From: a virus
Length of the DNA stretch: 53,175 nucleotides
Reading direction: 5' to 3' (one strand)
IMG/VR virus record: IMGVR_UViG_3300032087_001346
Location: 1-53,175 of that record
This document shows, piece by piece, positions 1 to 4,935 of the stretch; the stretch's first letter is position 1; each line of letters opens with the position of its first letter. A model generated the notes under the pieces. That model worked only from the letters and a program-made list of their open reading frames with translations. It searched no databases and was not told the DNA's origin. The translations under genes were made by a program, and so were the position numbers.

Positions 1-104
1 CATAGTCTTATCCTCTCAAAAGTACCTAAAGGGGCATGTTAAGTAGAGAATAATTCCGAGTAGCACAAATGGAATTGCGCTAATTAGAGATATATCCATA
101 TTTA
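1..104. repeat. Terminal direct repeat, left copy
   Basis: Bases 1-104 match 50961-51064 base for base except position 15 (C here, T there). The copy starts exactly at CAT, the reverse complement of the start codon of the GP88-like gene, so it is the upstream region of that gene and not a separate element. The simplest reading is that the two window ends overlap and the phage genome is circular or terminally redundant with a unit of about 50,960 bp. A true short terminal repeat is possible but less likely, because the sequence after the repeat diverges on the right. Confidence 0.9.
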
Positions 105-143
105 TTCCTTTTTGAATGTTAAGCAAGCACAATTTACACATAT

Positions 144-184
144 AAAAAGTGCCACTACCAGCTATGCCAGCAGCGACACTTTTC
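144..184 (-). terminator. Rho-independent terminator after the 160-aa early gene
   Basis: On the minus strand AAAAGTG (177-183 complement) and CACTTTT (145-151 complement) form a perfect 7-bp stem. The 25-nt interior can itself pair partly, and the stem is followed by a run of T. It lies just downstream of the minus-strand gene ending at 216, where a terminator is expected. A transcript reading through would enter the GP88-like gene across the closed circle. Confidence 0.6.
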
Positions 185-215
185 CTATTTGTAAACCGGG
201 ATTGGTGCGGAGGGA

Positions 216-698
216 CTAAGCGGCAATCAGCTTGCTAAATTCCGCCATGCGAGCCACAAAGGCTTGCTTATCGCCCTTAATTTCCCAGCCTTCCTCTTGC
301 GCCTTTTCGATCCGCTTGTTCGCAAGTTCGAGTAATTTTTCCGCGACAAGTAGCTTGTCAAGGTCTATCGTGGGCATTGTTTCTTCGGAAAATTCCCAGA
401 ACGGCACTTCCTCCGCCTTGCCTATGTTTTCTTCCTGCCACGCCTTGCCTTTTTTCTTCGCAAACGCTTGTTTTTCTTCATCCCATTTAAGCGGGGAATG
501 TGAGACAATGTGAAGGATAAGCGCCTTGCGCCGCATTCCTTTAGACACTGCGTTCGCAAGATTAGTCAACGGCGTGTGATTGCCATGCTCCGCCGCGTGG
601 CGCATCGCGGCAATCTCCACTGCATGGATTTTATCCTGCAAGGTTTTGCTGGTACGTTTAATCTCACCGATTTTTCGGTTGATCGTTTTAATGTCCAT
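216..698 (-). CDS. Conserved phage early protein, 160 aa, function unknown
   Basis: The start at 698 (MDIKTINRKIG) is chosen because AGGGAA sits at ribosome-binding distance; a longer reading from 761 has no such site. The product is soluble, mixed-charge and helical, with an N-terminal helix-rich part, a central GMRRKALILHIV segment, a Lys-rich linker followed by a WEFSEET-type acidic stretch, and a helical C-terminus. I recognise the general shape (HGN.TPL..L, M.RKAL, KWD) as a small phage family but cannot name a function. On the closed circle it is the first larger gene of the early minus operon, after the promoter near 1290. It ends in a clear terminator. Its base composition is more GC-rich than most of the genome. 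Confidence 0.75.
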   Translation of the reverse strand: MDIKTINRKIGEIKRTSKTLQDKIHAVEIAAMRHAAEHGNHTPLTNLANAVSKGMRRKALILHIVSHSPLKWDEEKQAFAKKKGKAWQEENIGKAEEVPFWEFSEETMPTIDLDKLLVAEKLLELANKRIEKAQEEGWEIKGDKQAFVARMAEFSKLIAA

Positions 699-842
699 TA
701 TTCTATTCCCTTTCGCTTGGTTTATTTGGTGCAACACATTGCTGCAATAAACCCTACCCATTATTAAACAGGGTTTATTGCAACACCGCGCGCCGTGTCA
801 TTGGCGCATTGCGGCATTGCCGTTCAAATTAGAATAGCTTAC

Positions 843-1013
843 CTACCATTGTCGCGGCGCATAAGCCCCGTCGTCTAAGACAATAGAAGAATAAGCTAGA
901 CTTGATTTAAACGAAGATTTTTTCGGGAATTTCAGCCCTAGCATCTTACTGCTAATCGCATTCAATTTCCGCCCAATGCTAGGCGGGAAAATCTTTTCTA
1001 GTCGATTTTCTAA
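843..1013 (-). other. Open frame continuing past an in-frame TAG
   Basis: Immediately after the TAG at 1014-1016 the same minus frame stays open to a second TAG at 843-845. It would encode a basic 56-residue stretch ending in VLDDGAYAPRQW. An internal ATG at residue 24 of this stretch would give a 33-aa peptide. It has no good ribosome-binding site of its own. It could be a decayed C-terminal half of the 59-aa frame upstream, an amber-readthrough extension, or chance in GC-richer DNA. Confidence 0.2.
915..994. other. Nested inverted repeat (hairpin or cruciform)
   Basis: Inner arms CCTAGCAT (937-944) and ATGCTAGG (976-983) are perfect 8-bp complements. Outer arms AGATTTT (915-921) and AAAATCT (988-994) are perfect 7-bp complements around them. 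The nested pairs form an interrupted stem of about 80 nt in either transcript. It lies inside the early control region; its role is unknown. Confidence 0.45.
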
Positions 1014-1193
1014 CTAACCGGCGAACCGACCCGCCATGTGCGGTAGGATATCGTTTTCCTTGGCGCTTGCTAACACGCCCTTGTAAGGTTTTGCCCTTCC
1101 TTTCCCGCGCCGGTACATGGGCAGTCTTATGCCTAACCCATGGGCGATCACGCGGCGATCATGACCCGAACCTTGCCTTTTTATCCTTACCAT
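1014..1193 (-). CDS. Possible 59-aa basic protein
   Basis: This minus frame starts at ATG 1193 (MVRIKRQGSGHDRR) and ends at TAG 1014-1016. It encodes a strongly basic peptide (many K/R, few acidic residues) with no cysteines or membrane segment. It sits 67 bp downstream of the best early promoter, which favours expression. No convincing ribosome-binding site precedes the ATG, and I do not recognise the sequence. The GC content is higher than the phage average, as for the neighbouring 160-aa gene. It may be a real small early gene or part of a decayed longer gene, since the same frame reopens after the stop. Confidence 0.35.
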   Translation of the reverse strand: MVRIKRQGSGHDRRVIAHGLGIRLPMYRRGKGRAKPYKGVLASAKENDILPHMAGRFAG

Positions 1194-1259
1194 GCATGAG
1201 GCATTGGCAAGCGTGAGGATTTATCCTATCTGTTAGCCTTTCATCATTTCGATGGTGAG

Positions 1260-1288
1260 AGACTATCAAAGGCTGATTAGGCTGTCAA
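1260..1288 (-). promoter_or_regulatory. Early sigma-70-type promoter (minus)
   Basis: On the minus strand a perfect TTGACA (1283-1288) is followed after 17 bp by TAGTCT (1260-1265), a weak -10. It faces into the early arm. Two other minus-strand promoter candidates in this genome also have TTGACA or TTGACT with 17-bp spacing, which supports the reading. Confidence 0.5.
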
Positions 1289-1470
1289 AACTTTTTAGGC
1301 TAATTTTATTTTTTTGTTTATGCTCTTTTTGTAATAATATTTCAAAAATATCTAATCTTTTGGATTGTCTTATATATATACAAAAGATATTTTTTATTCT
1401 GCTAGGCTATGCAAAACCCGTGCTAACCTTTGGCGGAATTGTGGGAATTTTTCACGCAAAAGGATATTAA

Positions 1471-1556
1471 ATATAAAGATGCTCTTATATAAGGATATCT
1501 TTATATTCATACCGATATACATATAAAGATTTCTTTATATAAGGATTTCTTTATAT
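1471..1556. repeat. Two 36-bp AT-rich repeats with inverted arms, period 50 bp
   Basis: Copies at 1471-1506 and 1521-1556 match at 31 of 36 positions. Copy 1 has perfect 10-bp inverted arms ATATAAAGAT (1471-1480) and ATCTTTATAT (1497-1506). Copy 2 has the same arms with one mismatch, plus an internal perfect 9-bp palindrome at 1521-1540. This is almost pure A/T DNA that would melt easily or extrude hairpins, as expected of a DNA-unwinding element. That function is inference. Confidence 0.75.
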
Positions 1557-1614
1557 TTAAAAGAGGAAGGAGGGGTGGGGGTATACTCTCTTTGAGCATA
1601 AGGGGGTTTTTGGA

Positions 1615-1750
1615 TGTTCACTTTTTGTTCTAGAAACTGCATTTGCAGTTAAGACAATCCAGAACAAACAAGGAACAAACCAAGAACAAAACAGGAGAAT
1701 TTTAAATCGGAAGAACAAAGAGTGAATTTTCGCAGAACAAAACAAGAACA
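1615..1750. promoter_or_regulatory. Helically phased GAACA array around a dyad
   Basis: Direct GAACA(A) motifs begin at 1662, 1673, 1684, 1713, 1735 and 1746; the steps are 11, 11, 29, 22 and 11 bp. Two copies in the opposite orientation (TGTTC) begin at 1615 and 1626, again 11 bp apart. Between the two orientations lies the inverted repeat AACTGCA-TT-TGCAGTT (1635-1650). Spacing by one or two helical turns on one face of DNA is the pattern of a multi-site protein-binding array, for example an initiator or repressor. The binding protein is not identified. Confidence 0.6.
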
Positions 1751-1811
1751 CCCTACCCAAAAAAAATGACCTGTTTGTATTATATATATATGCCACTGAG
1801 ACATATAGACC

Positions 1812-1884
1812 AAAAATACAAGGCTTGCTAACAATAAAAAATACAGGGTTTGCTAACAGCTAAAAATACAAGGCTTGCTAACAA
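1812..1884 (+). repeat. Three 25-bp iterons
   Basis: Units begin at 1812, 1837 and 1862, an exact 25-bp period. The unit is AAAAATACAAGGCTTGCTAA plus a short tail; units 1 and 3 are identical over 23 bp and unit 2 differs at a few positions. The core GCTTGCTAAC also occurs once at about 1061. The near-tandem layout with only 2 bp between units fits iterons or an operator array and excludes a CRISPR. Confidence 0.75.
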
Positions 1885-2127
1885 TTAGAATTTTGAAATA
1901 AAAAAAGAGGCATTTCCAATATTAGGAAACACCCCCTTAGTTTATTTTAGCTATTTGCAGTTCTGAAAATTACAACTAAAATTGCGGCTTGTTAAACAAT
2001 ATTATATATATCTATATAGACTTATGTAACAATATTAAAGACTTTATAATTATTATTTTCTTTATTTTATAATAACATTAAAATTATTATTTTAATTATC
2101 TTTTACAATATTTATTTTAATGTTAAT

Positions 2128-2163
2128 GAATGATGTAATGAATGATGTAACGAATGGTGCTAA
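2128..2163 (+). repeat. 12/13-bp tandem repeats, first block
   Basis: Three adjacent units, GAATGATGTAAT, GAATGATGTAAC and GAATGGTGCTAA, are degenerate copies of the unit GAATGGTGYAAAC seen in the two later blocks. The block lies about 290 bp upstream of the Cys-rich miniprotein gene. Confidence 0.6.
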
Positions 2164-2270
2164 GACTCTGTTCCGTATTGTCTCTATAGAATATATTATA
2201 ACAGATAACAATAACCATTTCAAGCAACAAAACAACAAATAAAGCAAAAAAATAAAAATAAATTTTTAGT

Positions 2271-2343
2271 GTTGCATTTATGCAACTGTGCTACTATCAG
2301 AAATATGAAAAAAGACAACTAAGGAATAGCACAGGGTTGTCTT
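2271..2343 (+). promoter_or_regulatory. Dyad plus two interleaved hairpins (pseudoknot topology)
   Basis: Three inverted repeats follow one another. GTTGCAT-TT-ATGCAAC spans 2271-2286. CTGTGCTA (2286-2293) pairs with TAGCACAG (2327-2334). AAGACAAC (2312-2319) pairs with GTTGTCTT (2336-2343). The last two are interleaved in the order A-B-A'-B', so they are either mutually exclusive hairpins (a switch) or an H-type pseudoknot. The A' strand is preceded by an AAGGAA element that either fold would mask. It sits in the leader of the virion arm, upstream of 2450 and terL. Confidence 0.55.
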
Positions 2344-2371
2344 CCTTTAAAGAGGGTGTTAGTATGATGAG

Positions 2372-2423
2372 GAATAATGTAAATGAATGGTGTAAACGAA
2401 TGGTGTAAACGAATGGTGCAAAT
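2372..2423 (+). repeat. 13-bp tandem repeats, second block (four units)
   Basis: Four exactly adjacent 13-bp units begin at 2372, 2385, 2398 and 2411: GAATAATGTAAAT, GAATGGTGTAAAC twice, and GAATGGTGCAAAT. The block ends 26 bp before the start of the Cys-rich miniprotein gene. The units with GTGTAA contain ATG-GTG-TAA, a minimal start-stop. Confidence 0.85.
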
Positions 2424-2449
2424 AAATAAAATAGTGAGGAGCAAAAAAC

Positions 2450-2623
2450 ATGGCTTGTAAAAACCCTAACTGTAAAAACAAAGAGTATTGTAACTGTAAA
2501 AGCTGTAATGAAAAGTCAGGCAGAAAGACATCCAATGGTATAGTTCAAAATGTAAAAAATGCCTGCTGTAACTGTAATTGTTGTCTTCCTGTTACGCCTC
2601 GCGATACAGTTAAAAAAAGATAA
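2450..2623 (+). CDS. Cys-rich 57-aa miniprotein
   Basis: The frame ATG 2450 to TAA 2621-2623 has a good ribosome-binding site (GTGAGGA, 2434-2440). The product begins MACKNPNCKNKEYCNCKSC and contains ten cysteines in two clusters: C3, C8, C14, C16, C19 and C39, C40, C42, C44, C45. The linker is polar and the tail is basic (DTVKKR). Two Cys clusters suggest metal binding, in the manner of a small zinc or metallothionein-like protein, but I know no named family. It lies between two blocks of 13-bp repeats directly upstream of terL and reads in the same direction. It is probably the first gene of the virion arm. Confidence 0.75.
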   Translation: MACKNPNCKNKEYCNCKSCNEKSGRKTSNGIVQNVKNACCNCNCCLPVTPRDTVKKR

Positions 2624-2625
2624 AT

Positions 2626-2664
2626 AAATGGTGCAAACGAATGGTGCAAACGAATGGTGAATGA
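2626..2664 (+). repeat. 13-bp tandem repeats, third block, containing the terL start
   Basis: Units begin at 2626, 2639 and 2652, with GGTGCAAAC cores. The ATG of terL (2654) lies inside the third unit. A frame from the second unit's ATG (2641) reads MVQTNGE and stops at 2664, overlapping the terL start. A single degenerate copy (CGAGTGGTGCGAA) lies at about 4299, before the holin-like gene. Confidence 0.8.
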
Positions 2665-4261
2665 AGAAGAAGTAGATAACAATCAAAAGCTGACTGCAAG
2701 ACAAGAAGAGGCATTACAAGAGCAGGAGTTTCGTTATGCTACTTTGCTACAAGTAAGAAACGGTCTAAGAGATTTAGTATCTCTAAAGTGTGAAAAGGAT
2801 TTTCTTACGTTTGTTAGAATGATTGCGCCTACGCTTATTTCTGACTGGCAGATGGGTAAGCACATTGAAGTATTGTCTGATAAGTTACAAAAGGTAGTAG
2901 ATGGAAAAATCAAAAGGTTAATGGTCTTTTTACCTCCACGTAGTAGCAAGTCAGTAATTTGTTCCAAGTTATTTCCTGCATGGTATATAGGTAAAAACCC
3001 TAACCATGAAATACTGACAGTCAGCCACTCGGATCAACTTTCCAGTGACTTTGGTAGATCGGTAAGAGACATAGTAAATACTGAAGAGTTTTCTGATATG
3101 TTTCCCGGTGTAAGTCTAAGACAAGATGCACGAGCGGCAGGTAAGTGGAAGACAAACCTCAATGGTAGTTACTATGCTGCGGGTGTACGATCACAGATTG
3201 CTGGGCGTGGCGCACACGTAGCTATTCTTGATGATGCTATGTCAGAAGAAGATAGTTTTTCTGATGCAGGAAGGAGATACATCAAGGAGTGGTGGCCTTC
3301 AGGCCTTAGAACACGTATTATGCCTAACGGCGCAATTATCATTATTAACACTCGTTATCACTACGATGATTTATGCGGGTGGTTACTTAAGCAACAGGAA
3401 AAGTTTGACGTAGACACAAAGATGCGCTGGGAAGTAATTAGTATTCCCGCGTGGGTAGATGAAAAATCTAGTAGGCTTTTAGGTCTTCCAGAAGGAACAA
3501 GTTACTTTCCTGAATGGAAAAGTGATGAAGTTCTAAGACAGGACGAGATGGAGATACGAGCTACTAACGGGTCTAAGTACTGGGAAAGCCTGTATATGCA
3601 AAACCCTACGCCTGACGAGGGTAGTCTGATTAAAAAGGATTGGATTAATTGGTGGGAGTATAGCGATCCTCCCAGTTGTGATTTTATTCTTCAAACATAT
3701 GATACAGCATTCTCTACCAAGACAACCGCAGACTACTCTGTTATTCAGACATGGGGTGTATTTTATTTTTATGATGACAATCCAGAAACAGGAGAAGAGA
3801 ATGTAGCTTCTAATCTTATTTTGTTAGGAAGTAAGCGAGGAAGATATGAATATCCTGATCTTAGGCGTATAGCACAAGAAGAATACAGAAAGCATAAACC
3901 AGATTTTTGTCTCGTGGAAAAGAAGGCTAGTGGTCAGTCTTTGATACAGGATATGAGACGTAGTGGTTTACCAGTATTGGAATATACTCCTGACAGAGAT
4001 AAAGTAAGCAGAGTTATCTCTGCATCTCCTATGCTTGAGTCAGGAAGAGTATTTTTACCCGATGGAAAAGGTTGGTCAACAGAACTGTATGAAGAGATGA
4101 TAATGTTTCCTTACGGTAGACATGATGACCAAGTAGATGCTATGACTATGGCTATTCACTACGTCAAAGATAGTTGGAGATTAGAACATCCAGATGACCC
4201 TGATTGGGAAGATGATGTAAACCCGCGAAGGCAGAAGCGAGTTGCATACTGGCGAGTTTAA
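2654..4261 (+). CDS. terL: Terminase large subunit
   Basis: TerL is the ATP-driven motor and nuclease that cuts and packages concatemeric DNA into the prohead. The 535-aa product has an ATPase with the Walker A variant PPRSSKS at residues 94-100, Walker B VAILDDAM at about 189-196 and a coupling-type NTRYHYDD stretch. The C-terminal RNase H-fold nuclease shows QTYDTAF and, near the end, GRHDDQVDAM. Length and order are normal for phage TerL. The start MVNEEEV lies within a 13-bp tandem repeat and lacks a clear ribosome-binding site, so initiation may depend on the repeats or on coupling. The TerS-like partner is not adjacent; it is on the opposite strand at 30833-31342. Confidence 0.95.
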   Translation: MVNEEEVDNNQKLTARQEEALQEQEFRYATLLQVRNGLRDLVSLKCEKDFLTFVRMIAPTLISDWQMGKHIEVLSDKLQKVVDGKIKRLMVFLPPRSSKSVICSKLFPAWYIGKNPNHEILTVSHSDQLSSDFGRSVRDIVNTEEFSDMFPGVSLRQDARAAGKWKTNLNGSYYAAGVRSQIAGRGAHVAILDDAMSEEDSFSDAGRRYIKEWWPSGLRTRIMPNGAIIIINTRYHYDDLCGWLLKQQEKFDVDTKMRWEVISIPAWVDEKSSRLLGLPEGTSYFPEWKSDEVLRQDEMEIRATNGSKYWESLYMQNPTPDEGSLIKKDWINWWEYSDPPSCDFILQTYDTAFSTKTTADYSVIQTWGVFYFYDDNPETGEENVASNLILLGSKRGRYEYPDLRRIAQEEYRKHKPDFCLVEKKASGQSLIQDMRRSGLPVLEYTPDRDKVSRVISASPMLESGRVFLPDGKGWSTELYEEMIMFPYGRHDDQVDAMTMAIHYVKDSWRLEHPDDPDWEDDVNPRRQKRVAYWRV

Positions 4262-4321
4262 CTGTATAATAATTTTTATTATTTTATGGTATAATTAACG
4301 AGTGGTGCGAAGAGCAATTAC

Positions 4322-4759
4322 ATGCCTATACCTTTAGAATTAATTACCATGATAGGATCAGGCTTACTGTCTGGCTTACTATCTATTTGGTCACAAAGTA
4401 TGCAAGCAAAGCAACAGGCTTTTGACAGAGCAATTAAAGGTCTTGCTGCTCAGTCTGAAGCTACTGATCTTGCTCGTCGTTATGAAAACAAAGGATTTCA
4501 AATTACTCGCAGGATTATAGCAATTACTGCAGTTTTTGCTATTATTGTTTGGCCTAAAATACTGGGAGTATTCTGGCCTGATCTGGATGTCTATGTAGGG
4601 TATACTCAGTTTAATCCCGGCTTTCTTTTCCTAGAAGGAAAGGAAGTGGTCGAATGGAAACAACTTAAAGGTTTGGTTATTACTCCTCTTGATACGCATT
4701 TAGTATCTGCTATTGTAGGTTTGTACTTTGGCGCTTCTATTGTTAAGAATGCTCGGTAA
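4322..4759 (+). CDS. Holin-like membrane protein
   Basis: The 145-aa product has an N-terminal hydrophobic segment (residues about 5-23), an amphipathic linker rich in Q/A/R, a strong membrane segment IIAITAVFAIIVWPKILGVF at about 68-87, and a C-terminal segment HLVSAIVGLYFGASIV. This matches the layout of the three-TM holin family also used for gene-transfer-agent release (GTA_holin_3TM type). A holin would permeabilise the inner membrane for lysis. It follows terL, as in several marine podoviruses. The assignment is from topology and general resemblance, not a catalytic motif. Confidence 0.6.
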   Translation: MPIPLELITMIGSGLLSGLLSIWSQSMQAKQQAFDRAIKGLAAQSEATDLARRYENKGFQITRRIIAITAVFAIIVWPKILGVFWPDLDVYVGYTQFNPGFLFLEGKEVVEWKQLKGLVITPLDTHLVSAIVGLYFGASIVKNAR

Positions 4760-4773
4760 AGTAAATAGCACTT

Positions 4774-4935
4774 ATGGCAGAATTTAGTTTTAAAAAAGGA
4801 ATAGACTACTCGTTGGTAAAACCGCTAAGAAAAGATTTTGATTCATGGGATAATTATTTTAAAAATTTAAATAGTTATCTTATCTTGAAGTACAAGGACA
4901 CATACAGTAAGGGCAATATAAAACATGGCAACTGA
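4774..4935 (+). CDS. Small 53-aa protein overlapping the portal start
   Basis: The frame ATG 4774 to TGA 4933-4935 encodes MAEFSFKKGIDYSLVKPLRK and a Tyr/Asn/Lys-rich remainder. It overlaps the first 11 bases of the portal gene, which suggests translational coupling. It has no membrane segment or cysteine. I do not recognise a family; the position suggests a head-morphogenesis accessory. Confidence 0.6.
   Translation: MAEFSFKKGIDYSLVKPLRKDFDSWDNYFKNLNSYLILKYKDTYSKGNIKHGN

Larger units (their letters stand above)
762..2449. other. Divergent control region, mostly non-coding
   Basis: This 1.7 kb stretch separates the minus early arm from the plus virion arm. Bases 762-1250 are GC-richer and hold a minus promoter and a weak small reading frame. 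Bases 1300-2449 are very AT-rich and contain, in order, two 36-bp repeats, a phased GAACA array, three 25-bp iterons, long A/T tracts, a 16-bp dyad, two interleaved hairpins and 13-bp tandem repeats. I see no tRNA and no convincing long gene. The position and repeat content fit a replication origin and/or a transcription or packaging control region; that role is inference. Confidence 0.7.

Noticed and set aside
232-767. Two plus-strand frames of 85-93 aa
   Set aside because: They run antisense to the 160-aa early gene and have no support of their own.
762-1250. A tRNA in the GC-richer stretch
   Set aside because: I looked for a T-arm GTTC motif with acceptor pairing on both strands and did not find a cloverleaf.
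1252-1470. A 72-aa plus-strand frame with many hydrophobic residues
   Set aside because: It lies in AT-rich control DNA, overlaps the early promoter, has no ribosome-binding site and has a random-looking composition.
1557-1834. Minus-strand frames of 61-79 aa
   Set aside because: They are translations of the phased GAACA repeat array and A/T tracts, with no ribosome-binding site.
1812-1884. The 25-bp repeats as a CRISPR array
   Set aside because: Units are separated by only 2 bp and no spacers exist; no cas genes are present. They are iteron-like direct repeats.
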